DNA from: Notamacropus eugenii
Taxonomy: Eukaryota; Chordata; Mammalia; Diprotodontia; Macropodidae
DNA: 64,000 nt
Assembly: GCF_028372415.1 (NCBI RefSeq)
Contig: NC_092875.1
Span: 35,340,817-35,404,816, forward strand
Direction of reading: 5' to 3'
The position numbers and the translations under genes were made by a program. The stretch's first letter is position 1. The number at the start of each line of letters is the position of its first letter. The notes under the pieces are model-generated. The model was given only the letters and a program-made list of their open reading frames with translations, made no database searches and was not told the DNA's origin. This document shows positions 29,151 to 40,570 of the stretch, one piece after another.

Positions 29151-29599
29151 GGGAACTGGTAGTTAGGAAAGAGAATTTCTATCTAGGGAATCACAGGAAT
29201 GGTGGGTGGAACCACAGAGCAATTAATTTCCATACCCTTTCTAAACTGCATGGTGGGATTGAGCTTCTGATATCATAGATCTTCTTATGATAACTAGCTG
29301 CCAAAGCAAAAAGTAGGAAGTGGGAGGTAGAGGAGAGGGTTTGTGTGAGATGGTAGGGCTAGAGAAGTATGACCTGGAGCCAGCCTGATATAGTAAGGAA
29401 GGGGCATTGCACTCATTCACCCACCAGCCAGGATAGCTCAGGTCTAGTGCAAAATTCTAAAAAGAAGTGGATGAACTCCCTCAAGAAGAGAGGCACGGCC
29501 TCTGGACATCTGGTACAGAGATGCTCTTCCAGGTGGGGAGGGGAGGACAGCAGGAGACAAAATGACGAGTGGATGTACTAAAGTCAGAGGTGTGGTCAC

Positions 29600-29955
29600 A
29601 TATATTTAAGAAATGACTTTCTCCCCTTCCCATCCCCCAAATATACTGCAAGACACCCTTTTAGGGTGAGCCCACATTATTAATTTTTTCTCCATCACTT
29701 TCTTGAGTCAACCAACAAACAATAAATAAGCCCTGGTTTGTAGCATTTTCCAAGTTCAAAATATAAATGCTCACATCACAAATTTAACCATCAGCTCTTC
29801 AGTTAGAGTTAGCTCCTGCACATCCTTGGTTGAATCCATGCTCCTTGGAATAACTGCTTTTTCTACAAGCCATTCTAGAATTTCCCCAGGAATTGAAGGA
29901 AAACTCCCTGGCCTATGGTTTATAAACTTTGTGTTCTTGCTTTGTAAAAAAAAAA
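29600..29955. other. Apparently unique non-coding DNA
   Basis: No family or coding signal recognised. Confidence 0.3.
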
Positions 29956-30515
29956 ATCATGAATTTGTCCTTTTTCAGTCTTGCCTCGTCCCTCCCATTC
30001 TTCACAGTCTCTCAAATATCACTGACAGCTTCCTTTGAAGCTGAGCTAAGATTCCATCTTTGACAAGAAGCCTTTTCCAGGCCCCTTAATGTTAGTACCT
30101 TCCCTGGGATGTGATCTCCTAGTTATTTTCTATATGTCATGTATGTACCTAGTTGTTTGTCTGTCATCTCCACTATTAGACCTTGAGCCCCTTGGATGCA
30201 ATGATTTTATGTTCCATTCCAGAACATATTTTTGTTATATGTTTTAGTCTCTCCACGACCCTTTTTGGGGTTTTGTTGGCAAAGATCTTGGAGTGGTTTG
30301 CCATTTCCTTCTCCAGTTCATTTTACCAATGAGAAAAGTGAGGCAAATGAGATTAAGTGACCTGCCCAGGGTCACACAGCTAGGATCTGAGGCTGTATTT
30401 GAATTTAGGTCATCCTGACTCCAGGTCCGATGCTCTATCCACAGAGACACCCAGCTGCCCTATTTTAGCATACATAGTAAGTGCTTAATAAATGCTTGTT
30501 GACTTGCCCAGCAGT
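29956..30515 (+). mobile_element. L2 copy interrupted by a MAR1-type SINE
   Basis: L2 words (GAGCTAAGATTCCATCTTTG, TTAGACCTTGAGCCCCTTGG) run to about 30232, the SINE occupies 30233-30461 on the minus strand, and L2 resumes with ACATAGTAAGTGCTTAATAAATGC. Confidence 0.7.
30233..30461 (-). mobile_element. MAR1-type SINE, minus strand, inside L2
   Basis: CCACGACCCTTTTTGGGGTT, CTTGGAGTGGTTTGCCATTT, and the head CTATCCACAGAGACACCCAG are intact. Confidence 0.8.
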
Positions 30516-31026
30516 GGCTTAGCCATCATACCTGCCATTTATTTCAATGCTGGATGATGTAATTCGTTTGTCTGAGCCAGGGGCCTTAAAATCACCAAAG
30601 GCAAGTGAGTGTTCTCTTACTATATCTTGAGCTATCTTGGATATCAATTCTATTAGCCGTTTTTGCTCTATTACTGTTAGGCAAATATCATTCTCCTTTG
30701 TTGAGAAACCAGAAACAAAATAATCTTTGAACAGCTAGGTTAGCATTACCTCATCCACTGCAAGCAGTCAGCATCCCTCCTTTCTTTGGGCTTCCTCTTT
30801 TCCCTGACATAGGGGAAAAACTCCAAATCCATGTGTTGTCCTTAGCCTCCCTCACCAACCTAACTCACTCTGAGCTTCAGCACTCCTGGCCAAACCATCC
30901 TCATCTGTTCATCCTCTGTTCCCAGGCCTTGCTTCCTTCTTCTCTTGTCAGGATCAAATAAGAAAATGCAGGGGAGCATTTTGCAAACCTCAATGTGCTA
31001 TATAAATGTTAGCTCTCGTTATTAGG
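30516..31026. other. Unassigned DNA ending in a MIR tail
   Basis: 30545-30945 may be an old LINE remnant but is not secure. 30950-31026 is a MIR 3' tail (GCATTTTGCAAACCTCAATG, CTATATAAATGTTAGC). Confidence 0.35.
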
Positions 31027-31384
31027 AGTACGTCCATTTCTTTTTTAAATATATTTTATTTTTTCCCAATTATATGTAAAAACCAGTTTTAATATTCTTT
31101 TTTAAAAGTTTGAGTTCCAAATTCTCCCCCTCCCTCCTGTTCTCCCTCTCTGAGATGGAAACCAATTTGATATAGGTTATACATGTGCAATCAAGCAAAA
31201 CATATTTCCATATTAGTCACGTTGTGAAAGAAGATACAGACAGAAAAACACAGAAAATAAAGAAAATGAAAACCAGTCAGCTTTGATCTGCATTCAGACG
31301 CCATCAGTTCTTTCTCAGGAGGTGGGGAGCATTTTTCATCATGAGTCCTTTAGAATTGTCTTGGATCATAGTACATCCATTTCT
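31027..31384 (-). mobile_element. Short L1 3' UTR insertion with 15-bp target duplications
   Basis: AGTACGTCCATTTCT (31027-31041) and AGTACATCCATTTCT (31370-31384) flank 328 bases that on the minus strand run from the ORF2/3' UTR junction (AAAAATGCTCCCCACC) to an A-rich end (AAATATATTTAAAAAA). The orientation of the A-rich end next to the left duplication fits L1 target-primed insertion. Confidence 0.8.
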
Positions 31385-32049
31385 AAACTCTTGTTTCTCC
31401 TCTTTATTGAAATTATGCCTTCAGAATTTATTCTCGAGCATATCCTGTCTCTCCTGAGCTGACTTTTCCCCACAGAATTTAGGTTCCTGGGACATGACCT
31501 ATTCTTTCTCCAAATGCTTTGAAATCTGGCCCAAATCTAAGATGCATGTTAGAATATACTCAGCTTTCCTCTCCTCTATCAAAGTGGTAGGAGGGAGTAG
31601 TCATTCCTTCCCAAATTATCATCATTTCCACCCCCAGCAACTAGTTCCTCTGTATTCACAAAAATCAGATTCGGTATAGAATCTCCCCCTTGCTTGTTCC
31701 TACAACTTTTGAAGGATAAAAACGCCACTAAGGCAAATCAAGACATTATCTACTGTTCTGTTTTTGGAAGAGAGAACGCCCAGCAGATGTCTGGATAAAA
31801 TGAAGTCCTCCGTCACTACTATCTCATGTCTCTGTGACAGGCTTGTGATCTGTTTCCCAAATTCTTCACATAGCTCCTCTTTCTGTGAAGGTGGTCTGTG
31901 ATATACTTGACAAAATTACTTCTATTTCTCCCTCTATTGATCTTATCAAGTATTCTCCATTATATTTTCACCTCTTGGTTCCTGGATAGTCTCGCATGTC
32001 CTTCTTGCTCCAGGAGCAAGCAATCGTACTTAGATCTGTAATCTTGTGA
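31385..32049. other. Unassigned, possibly an old LINE remnant
   Basis: The text recalls internal L3/CR1 sequence on the minus strand, but I could not anchor it with a clear motif. Short open frames have no support. Confidence 0.25.
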
Positions 32050-32333
32050 TATCAATAATAATAATTACTAGGATTTATATAGCATTTTAAGGTTTGCAAG
32101 GTGCTTTGCAAATATCCCCTTTGATTCTTAAAACAATCAACAGGTAGGAGTTATTATTTCTTATTATAATTATGCATTATTCCCATTTTGCAGATGAGGA
32201 AACTGAGGTAGACAAATGAAATGACTTGCCCAAGGTCACACAGCTAGAAAGTATGTGAAGCTGGATTTGAATTCTAGTCTTCTTGACTCCACGTCTAGCA
32301 CTCTATCCAGAGAACAATCTAGCGGCTGTTCTG
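32050..32333 (-). mobile_element. MIR, near full length, minus strand
   Basis: AGGATTTATATAGCATTTTAAGG, CCCATTTTGCAGATGAGG, CAAGGTCACACAGCTAG and CACTCTATCCAGAGAACAATC. Confidence 0.8.
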
Positions 32334-32394
32334 GAATGGGGGTGAAAAATCAATCGTCTTTTGTCTCCACACACCACTCCCTTCACTAACTTTT

Positions 32395-32640
32395 AATTGC
32401 TGAAGGAGGCCTGGTGGAATGCTTAGAGCTTGATTAGACACCAAACACGCCCAGGTCATCCACTGCATCCCAGACCATCACTAGTCATCCTGATTTTAGT
32501 CCTGCCTCTGGACTTCAATGACTCTGAAACAGAGTGAGGTTGAGGACTTTGCATAACTTTGCCTCACAAATTCAATTCACATTCAAGTCAGCACATCATC
32601 CCATGATGTCAAAAACAAAGAATTAACAATGACAATTGGT
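32395..32640 (+). mobile_element. WSINE1-body-like repeat, headless long form
   Basis: GCTTAGAGCTTGATTAGACACC, GACCATCACTAGTCATCCTG, GACTTCAATGACTCTGAAAC and CATCCCATGATGTC match the reversed copy at 61205-61690 and the body of the composite SINEs. Confidence 0.55.
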
Positions 32641-33024
32641 TTTACCAATATGCTTAATGTACAAAGTGTTTGCTTAGCTTGTCTTGCCAATATTTATGTT
32701 TCCTTTACCTTCTCCTTGAGCCCCTAAATCTTTCATTCTTTTAGGGACCCCTGGATCCTCTCTGCTCCTGCTCTTCCTTCAGCTTTCTGTCGCAGAAGCC
32801 AGAGGTAGAATGGGGACCTGAACATGGTTGCTTTAAATTGCTATGCAGTTTTACCCACCATGCTCCACATTTCTCTTCCTCCTCTGTATTCCCATTCACT
32901 CTCTAGCCTGTTTCATAAACACAAATCCCTCCAAATCACCTTCACTATTTCCATCTTATTTGGCTCAGACTCTTCTCTCTTCTCCCAAAACTATCTCCTG
33001 TAAAAGTAAAAAAAAAAATATAAT
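32641..33024. other. Apparently unique non-coding DNA
   Basis: Nothing recognised apart from a short A-run at 33009-33019. Confidence 0.35.
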
Positions 33025-33313
33025 CTAAGAAGCCTGTATTAAGCACCTGCTATGGTTGTGCATGAAGCATGGTCCAGGCATATGAGAGCATGGTCCTTGG
33101 TCTCAAAATAGCTTTGTGCCCTGCAGATTCTTAGCGCTATCATATTGGTTACTAACAGAACCTAAGGATTAGATAAGACTAGATAAATATGTGCTATATC
33201 AGTGCTAGCAATTATGATTATTAATATAATAAGATCTTAGATCTAGATGTGATCGCTCATTCCTAGAACAAAAGGGCACTCATGTCAGAAGAGAGAAAGA
33301 TAGGTACATAGAA

Positions 33314-33350
<37 letters not shown>

Positions 33351-33490
33351 TAGATAGGTAGATAGACAGATGATAGTTAGGTAGATACTAGATATCAGGA
33401 ATATTCACAGAAGCAAAAAAAGAGCCAGTACCTGCCCTCAAGGGTCTTACATTTTAATGGGGGAAGACAACATACAAAAGAGATGCAAAA
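33025..33490 (-). mobile_element. L2 3' region, minus strand, with inserted tetranucleotide repeat
   Basis: TATTAAGCACCTGCTATGG at the left and TGCCCTCAAGGGTCTTACATTTTAATGG at 33430-33462 are L2 words separated by a MIR-like tail and a GACA/GATA repeat. Confidence 0.5.
33317..33372. repeat. (GACA)n/(GATA)n microsatellite
   Basis: Eight GACA units followed by GATA units. Confidence 0.9.
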
Positions 33491-33799
33491 TGGCGGTGGG
33501 GAGAGAAAGTATCCATGCACAGAAGTACCTATGACAATCAGGAGACTCAGGAACTAAGCCAGGTTAGAGGTGAGCTTGACTGACTTGATTGGTCCCTCCA
33601 AAGGAGGAATTCATCAATGGAGGAAGAAGAGGTCACAGGAATAGAGGTGTCTATCATGTGAGAAGACTGTTAGGGTAGAGATGGAAAAGTAGTTCATAAA
33701 ATTAGGGGTTTAGCCTACAATTTGCCATCTGCCCCTGGTGATGAAATCTTAGGATTTGGGGGCTTTTTCATTGGCCCTGTAATTGCATTTTCTTGTATG

Positions 33800-34195
33800 T
33801 GTTTTCTCCCCTAATTAGAAGGTGAGCTCCTTGAGACAAGACACTGTCTACATGGTGCATTGAATAGAGCACTGGGCTTGAAATCAGGAAGACTCACCTT
33901 CATGTGTTCAAATCTGGCTTCAGACACTGTGTGACCCTGGACAAGACACTGAACCCTGTTTGCCTCAGTTTTCTCATATGTAAAATGAACTTGAGAAGGA
34001 AATGGCAAGATCACTCCAGTATGTTTGCCAAGAAAACCTCAAATGGGGTCATGAGTCAGACATGACTGAACAACTACAAACCACACCAAAAGATTTTTTC
34101 CATTTGTATCCCCAGTGTTTTAATACAGTGTTTGGCTCATAGGAAACCCTTAGTAAATGCTTTTTCATTCATTCATTCATTCGTTTGTTGGTTCA
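33800..34195 (+). mobile_element. L2 3' end interrupted by a MAR1-type SINE
   Basis: L2 sense words AGAAGGTGAGCTCCTTGAG at 33820 and TTTGTATCCCCAGTGTTTTA at 34105 lie on either side of the SINE at 33846-34085. The L2 ends in an ATTC run (34163-34183). Confidence 0.7.
33846..34085 (+). mobile_element. MAR1-type SINE inside L2
   Basis: GTGCATTGAATAGAGCACTGG, GTGTTCAAATCTGGCTTCAG, CAAATGGGGTCATGAGTCAG and the end ACATGACTGAACAACTAC give a full-length plus-strand copy. Confidence 0.8.
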
Positions 34196-34615
34196 TTCAT
34201 TCACATGTGTCAGGTACAATGTTAAGTACTGGGGATAGAAAAATGAAATAGTCCTAGCTCTAAAGAACCTTACATTGTACTGAGAAACTCCTGGGTGGGG
34301 TGGGCGGATTGATGGTCAAGTATAGGTTGGGTTAGAGGGCCTCTGAGGGATGTTTTCCAACTCTGGGATTCTTTGACATTATGTAATCAGAGAAGGCTTC
34401 CCAGAGGGGGTGGCACATCATAGAATGAGTTATAAGATTTAATAATGGAAAAAAAAAACCCTTTGAAATTACCTGATCCAAACCCATCCTCTGGCACAGG
34501 AGAAAACCAAGGCTCAGAAATATGATTTGCTAGAAGTCCCATAGACAATAAAAACTATAGCCAGGATTTGAACCCTGGCTCTCAGACTCCAAATCTAGGA
34601 CCCTTCCAAAATACC
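34196..34615. mobile_element. L2, L3/CR1 and MIR fragments
   Basis: 34200-34285 is a reversed L2 end; 34305-34380 the L3/CR1 sense terminus (GTATAGGTTGGGTTAGAGGGCC); 34450-34615 a reversed MIR-class copy (CTGATCCAAACCCATCCTC, GATTTGAACCCTGGC). Confidence 0.5.
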
Positions 34616-35265
34616 ATCCTTGAGATGGCCTTTCTTTTTGAAGATACCTGTGTATCCTATTTATTCTCTTCTGAGCTTCATGTCACAGGGGCTGGTGAGG
34701 TTGACCAGCAGGCCCTGTGCTTACCTCCCTGTATCTCTGCTGAACTGATTGACTTGGGGTAGTATTCTTGTTATCACACTGGACTCCCACCCTAGATTAA
34801 TTTTTAGTCTTCCTGGCAGAAGCCCTGTCTCCAAGCACCAGCTCCCCCTCCCCATTCCTTTTGGCAAATCTGTGTCATAAAATAAGATCCTCAGGATTAT
34901 GTCTGTCTGACAACTGAAAAATGAGCAACGTAGCAGATGTATAGTCTTACAAATTACCGGAGAATTATACATAACCATCTGCAGCCTGCAGCCATCCAGG
35001 ATTTTTATCCCACACCATGGCCTTCCATATGCAGTCATATGTTTTTAGTATCTGATCCATCCTGTCAATGTCTCCCAATCCATCATATAGCACATGTGTG
35101 ATCCAAGCCCAGAAGTGACTGCTATCATAGTCACTGCCCGTGTTTCTGAAGTGAGAAGGAGAGATGGGAGTTGGCATTCCCTGAGCTTCCAGAGCTCGCC
35201 TTTACAATTGAGGTAGGTGGAGAGCTACTGGGGTACCTTCCAAGGAGGCAGCTATAGACATGGGA
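34616..35265. other. Apparently unique DNA
   Basis: One of the longer stretches without visible repeats. It contains the candidate minus-strand exon described separately. Confidence 0.4.
34965..35145 (-). CDS. Candidate coding exon, unknown protein
   Basis: On the minus strand CATCTCTCCTTCTCACTTCAG (a pyrimidine tract ending in AG) is followed by an open frame of 59 residues ending in TAA. It begins NTGSDYDSSHFWAWITHV and includes GDIDRMDQILKTYDC; I recognise no family. The frame is not in a visible repeat, and its composition looks protein-like, with four Trp. Against it: the length is within reach of chance, no second exon or poly(A) signal was found, and the open frame also extends 10 codons upstream of the AG. 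The acceptor would enter in phase 2. Confidence 0.18.
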
Positions 35266-36030
35266 GAAAGGACTGGACTGGTAGCTGGAGCAGGGGCTCT
35301 TTGAAACTCACCTGCTGGGTGACACTGCGATAGCCAGGGGACCTCTGCGTGCCTCGGGCAATTAACCAGGAAGCCTTTTGGAGTAGTGGAAAGAGTAAGT
35401 GTCTGGAGTCTTCGGACCTGAATGCGAATCTCAACTTTTCAGTTTACTAGCTGTGTGAATATGTACAAGTGAGTAAACAGCTCTGGGCCTCAGGCAATGT
35501 CTTGGGACTTATTTCAGACACAGACTAGTGACAAAACCCTGGTTTTAAAAGCAGCTTATGACACCTTTGCTAAGTGAAAGCAAGCAAGTCACTGTTCTGG
35601 CTCTCAGGCAACACCCTACGCGTCAGGGGAGAGAGTTCTGCCTTTGGAGCCTTGGAGTGTGAGTTCATATCCTAGACATTTCCCTTGATGCCCCCATCTC
35701 CTGTCTCCCTGCCTTTGTACTCGTTGTCCCCTACGCCCTCAATGTTCTCCCTCCTCAGCTTAGATTCTTAAAATCTCTTGGTTTCTTTAGACACTCAGTT
35801 CAAATTCCACCTTCTAACTAGCTGAGTGACCCTGAACAAGTCACTTAACCTGTATCTGCCTCAGTTTCCTAAACAGTAAAATAGAGATAATCATAGCACC
35901 TACCTCCCAGAGTTGTGTGTGAGGATTACATGAGATAGTAATTGTAAAGTGCTCAGCACAGGGCCTGGCACATAGTAGGCACATGTAAACCTTAGCTAGC
36001 AGCAGCAGCAGCAACAGCAGTACTTACTTG
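35266..36030 (+). mobile_element. MIR-class fragments and a (CAG)n run
   Basis: 35370-35470 has a head-core piece (GTGGAAAGAGTAAGTGTCTGG); 35785-36000 a long MIR (CAAGTCACTTAACCTG, GGGCCTGGCACATAGTAGG); 36000-36022 six to seven AGC units. 35540-35760 shows nothing clear. Confidence 0.6.
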
Positions 36031-36057
36031 CCAGGGTGGTTGTTAAATGAAGATAAA

Positions 36058-36304
36058 ATATTTGTTGTTCAATTGTGTCTGGCTCTTCATGACGCTATGG
36101 ACCATGTTGTCCACGGAATTTTCTTGGCAAAGATATTAGAGTGCTTTTTGCCATTTCCTTCTCCAGCAGATTAAGGCAAGCAGAGGTTAAGTGACTTGTC
36201 CAGGGTCACACAGCTAGTAAGTGTCTGAGGCTAGTTTTGAACTCCAGTCTTCCTGACTTCCAGTCCAGAGCTCAGCTATCCATGCCAAGCCATCTAGCTG
36301 CCCC
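36058..36304 (-). mobile_element. MAR1-type SINE, minus strand
   Basis: GTTCAATTGTGTCTGGCTC, TTGCCATTTCCTTCTCCAGC and CCATGCCAAGCCATCTAGCTGC. Confidence 0.8.
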
Positions 36305-36984
36305 AAAGCACCGTATAAATGCTAGCTATCAAGATTGTTGTAGTGACAGCTGTAACAGAAATAAGGAAGTTGGGGGTGGCGGTTGGCTGCAAGAAGAGCT
36401 AATGAGGTGGTTTGGACAAGTTGAGTTTGAGATGCCTCTGGGGCATCCAGGTGGATATGTCTATAGTAGAGAGGTGGTAGTTCAGGACCATTTAGTAAAT
36501 AATACTTGAATGAATGAATGAGCAAGTGAATGACTGGCAAATAGGGCAACTAAAGAACAAGAAAAAAAAGTATTAGGAAACCAGGCAGGGCCCCAGGAGT
36601 GAAACTGTTAATCTCCTCCTCTGGTCCTGGAAAGCCTCCTCGCTTGGAGCTCCTGACTCCTCTTGACCGCTGTCATCACATGCAGAACACTCCCCTCCCC
36701 ACAGGAGTCAGAGACAGAATCCAGGATCCCTCCTCCCCTGTCATCACCATACACTAAAGACCATTGAGATATCCTTGGGCATCTACACCCACCGAAAGGA
36801 CAAAGGAAGCACAGTTCCCTAAAAACAGAGCCAAGTCCTCCCTTCTCCAATATTCCATCGGCTGAGAAAAGACCATAGATGTCTTTTGGTAAATTGTCAA
36901 TCAGCATTGATGGAAGGTGTTTCCACTCTGGGAATTCCCTGTACTCATGAAAAATCATGGCTCTTAGCCCCAGACAGAACGAAG
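36305..36984. other. Mostly unique DNA with one arm of an inverted repeat
   Basis: No family is recognised except 36895-36944, which pairs with 37461-37510. The 116-codon minus-strand frame at 36608-36958 runs through that repeat arm and has no recognisable domain. Confidence 0.4.
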
Positions 36985-37290
36985 TCCTCTACTCCTCAGT
37001 TTACTCATTGGAAAACTGAAGCTCACTCAGACTGGGAAGAGACCTGCCCAAGGTCACACAGCTAGGAAGTGGTTAAGTCATTCTATCATAAATAGAAGAG
37101 GAAGATCATAGTCTCAGAGGATTATAGAAGAACTGAAAGGTTTCCCAGAGGCTAGCATATCCAACTTCCTCATTTTATAGATGAGGAAACTGAGGACCAT
37201 GGGGGAAAAGGGACTTATGCAGGTGTGAGCATCAGAGCAGCGCTATAAGTTCTTGAATTCTATTACTGACTTGGCTTCTGGTGGAGTGGG
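36985..37290 (-). mobile_element. Reversed MIR-class fragments
   Basis: CCAAGGTCACACAGCTAGG at 37040 and CATTTTATAGATGAGGAAACTGAGG at 37172 mark two reversed copies. Confidence 0.6.
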
Positions 37291-37439
37291 TCAGTTTTAA
37301 GCTGTTAAAATGAAGGTAAAAATACCTGCCTCTTTCTGACTGGGGGAGTATTGTACAAACATGATGTATGGAGGGTAAAGCCAGGTCAAAGGAGTGATTA
37401 AGTGCTTGGAGATAAAGATTGGTAGTTCTGTTTGGGGCT

Positions 37440-37705
37440 AAGACCTATGATTTTTCAGCAGTACAGGGAATTCCCAGAGTGGAAACACCCTCCACCAATG
37501 CTGATTGACACTTTACCAGTAATTTTTGGTCTTAAAGAGTTGTTAGAATCCTGAGAAGTTATGACTTGCCCTCATGTATCAGAGGTAGGACATGACCCCA
37601 GGTCTTTGTGACTCCACCTACTTCTCTCTAGAAGACTGGATTTAGAGTCAGCTACCTGAGTTTGAATCCTTCTTCAACAATTTACTACCTGTGTGACCTT
37701 TTAAA
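37440..37705. mobile_element. Third MIR-like family (minus) and MIR fragment (plus)
   Basis: GTACAGGGAATTCCCAGAG, TTTTTGGTCTTAAAGAGTTG and GTAGGACATGACCCCAGGTC belong to the same marsupial family as 24560-24680 and 6530-6585. 37628-37705 is a plus-strand MIR head and core. Confidence 0.5.
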
Positions 37706-37988
37706 AGGGCCATGCCCTGGCTCCTTCTTAAACAGGCCTATTCAATGAATGGGTGTTGCCTCACCCTAAGTGAGTACCTGCAAAGATCTCTGCCTAAAGG
37801 GCCCAAGGTCTCCCAGTGCATCCTGGGTCATCTCCAGTCATCCTGATAAATATCTGGTCACTGGATTCAGATGGCTCTGGAGAAGTGAGGCTGCACAGCC
37901 CTCCCTCACTCAAAACAAAATCAAATGTAAGTCATGTCATCATTTCTCTGATGGCATGGTCTTCTTCGGCAACGAAGGACAAACACAA
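37706..37988 (+). mobile_element. WSINE1-body-like repeat, headless
   Basis: Begins GGGCCATGCCCTGGCTCC and ATTCAATGAATGGGTG, then GCATCCTGGGTCATCTCC, GGTCACTGGATTCAGATGGC and GCAACGAAGGACAAACAC. Confidence 0.6.
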
Positions 37989-38540
37989 CAAACCTGTGTG
38001 ATCTTAGGCAAGTCACTTGACTTCCCTGGGCCTCAGTTTCTCCATCTGTAAAAATGAAGGGATTGAATTCAATGACCTGTAAGATCTCTTCCGGCTCTAT
38101 AACTGTATTCCCATGATCCTAAGGAATAAAAATAATGATTATTCATATTTCTGTTTCTCTTTAAAGCTTACAAAATGCCTTATACCCATGTGTCCTTCAC
38201 AACAGCCTTTCAGAGTTACTAATGTAGCTATTTGTCATATGATAGATGAGGAAGCTAATGCCTGGGGAGAGGAAATGATTTTCTGCTATTAATAAAAATA
38301 ATCATGATAATAATTAGTATTTCTAGAACACTTTAAGGTATGCAAAGCGCCTTACACATCTTGTCTCATTTGATCCTCTCAAAAACCTATTATTAAATAA
38401 TAATTTTACCGATTTTTACATTTTACAGATGAAGACACTGAGGCAGATAGAAGTGAAATGACTTGCCCCACAGTTGATCTGAGGTAGGATTCAAACTCAA
38501 GTCTTTTCTGCACTGTGCCACATAGCTGCCCTGTTTAAAT
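37989..38540. mobile_element. MIR cluster
   Basis: Plus-strand MIR core at 37990-38115 (CTTAGGCAAGTCACTTGAC, CCTCAGTTTCTCCATCTGT), a reversed MIR tail piece at 38145-38290, and a reversed full MIR at 38295-38535 (ACTTTAAGGTATGCAAAGCG, GAAGACACTGAGGCAG). Confidence 0.65.
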
Positions 38541-38592
38541 GTCAGTCAGGATTCATACTGGGGCCCTGTACCCTGCTCCATGAGTCTTGTTA

Positions 38593-38848
38593 CTGTTAAG
38601 TCATTTTTCAGTCCTATCTGACTCTCCATGACCCCATTTAGAGTTTTCCTGGCAAAGATACTGGAGTGGTTTTCCATTTCCTTCTGCAGCTCATTTTACA
38701 GATGAGGAAACTGAGGTAAACAGGGTTCAGTGACTTGTCCAGGGTCACACAGCTAGCTAAGTGTGTGAGGCCCGATTTGAACTCAGGAAAATGAGTCTTT
38801 CTAACTAACTCCAAGCCCAGGACTCTGTGCACTATGGCTCCACCTAGG
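38593..38848 (-). mobile_element. MAR1-type SINE, minus strand
   Basis: TTTTTCAGTCCTATCTGACTC to TGTGCACTATGGCTCCACC, full layout. Confidence 0.8.
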
Positions 38849-39760
38849 CACTTGAAGGATAAAGACTTGCAAATGCTCCAAAGTCTCCCCTACTCAGGTT
38901 CCCACAATCCCCATTCACCTGTACATATCCCAGAGCTTTACGTGTCCTGGCTCTCTCACGCTCCCCGGGGCTGCTCCAATTCAGAGTTTCAGGGAGGTTG
39001 GAACAGGAGGGAAACAGAGGCAGTGGCACCAATGACCATGCAGTTTCTAGGCATCACCGCCTGACAGCTATAGATTTTTACCTAATGATGTAAATTAAGA
39101 TAATTGCACTGGGGTCCAATTAATGTGCTGAACTTTCTAGGATGAACAGCAGCCCGACCTTGATTAAATGAGAGGGAACACTGGCTCCTCTGCTCTTCTG
39201 TTCCTTGCTTCTCTCTGGTGAAGCCTAGGCAGAGCCGCCCCAAAGAGACTGCCCTTCCTCTCTCTGACTTCCAAGTGTTCTCCTTCAGCCAAAAAGGGAA
39301 CCAGACTGGGCAAAGCAGTGGGCAAGAGAGATTTCCATTCTTTAGGGTTAGTGAAGCTTAGCTACACACAAAAATGACCCACAAAACCGAAACAAAGCTT
39401 TCTGGCCTCCATAGAATTCTGCCCTACTTTGCATTGACTCTTTAATTAATTTAATTTAAAAAAAGAAAAGAAAAGAAAGAAAATCCGTGGATCTCTCTGC
39501 CTGGCTGATTCTCCATCTCTTTTCAAATCTCAGCTGAAATCTTGTCTTTCCTCCTTGGCCCTTGATCACTCTTGAATTTTTCTCTGTCTCTGTAGTTCTT
39601 CATCTTCAGCGTGTGGTTCAAATGAAAGAATGCCACATGGGGGAAGAAAGGGGCTGTATTCCAACAGCTGGGAGAGATGAGAGCCTTTAAAAGGGCCCCG
39701 ACTCCTAGTTCTTATTTACACTGCTTCAGCTCAGGGGATCATAGCATAAGAACCAGAGGT
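38849..39760. other. Unique DNA, possibly conserved non-coding
   Basis: Repeat-free by eye. The part at 39060-39175 has homeodomain-like words (ACCTAATGATGTAAATTAAG, CCAATTAATGTGC, CTTGATTAAATG) in balanced-composition DNA; 39440-39480 is an A-rich run. Confidence 0.35.
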
Positions 39761-40570
39761 CGTTTCCCCTTTTATAGGCATCCCAGAGAAGTTCCATGAC
39801 AGACTCAGGGTCCTACAAATAGACCATGGCAGAGTCAGGATTAGAACCCACGCCATTTGACTCCAAATTCACTGTCCCTGGCTGTTTCCCCTAAACTTGG
39901 GCTCAACTTCAGCTTGATCAGGACCAAATAATTAAAAAACAGATTTTATATGCTGGACTGTGGCAAAGGTTTAGTTCCAGTTTCCCTGCTCGTACCTTGA
40001 CCTTTCTGTTATGAACTAGCTTCATATCTGGTACCTTGGAATTCTGGTGTGGAGGGGACCTTGAACTTTCTAAGCCTATGTCAGCCTGTGGCAAGACATA
40101 TAATTTAATCCACCAGCATTAAGTATTAAGCACTTACCAGGTGCCAGGGAAGGAAACAAGTATTTATTAAGCCCCTACTAAATGCACTGGGCTAAGTGTT
40201 TTACAGATATTCTCTCATTTGACCTTGGGAGGTAGGTTACTATTACAATCTCCATTTTACAACTGAGGAAATTGAGGCAAAAGATCTTGCCCACGATCTC
40301 ACAGCTAGCTAGTTTCAAACTCAGGTCTGCCTGACTCCAGAATCAGTGGTCTATCAACTGCACCAGCCAGCTGCTTCAGATCAAATCCTGCCTGGGATAC
40401 TTACTATGCGACTGTGGACAAATGACCTCCCCTCTTTGGGGCTTAATATCATCTTGGGTTTAGAGTTTTTGATTCCTATGATTTCTGTGATCCCTAATGT
40501 TCTATGATCCTATGACTGGGTGACATCTAAGGTTTATTCCAACTCTGAAATTCTGTGATTCTGTGGAACC
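39761..40570. mobile_element. MIR and L2 fragments
   Basis: 39830-39895 reversed MIR head (GTCAGGATTAGAACCCACG); 40105-40160 reversed L2 terminus; 40160-40380 reversed MIR (TATTCTCTCATTTGACC, GCACCAGCCAGCTGC); 40385-40570 plus-strand MIR end. Confidence 0.6.
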
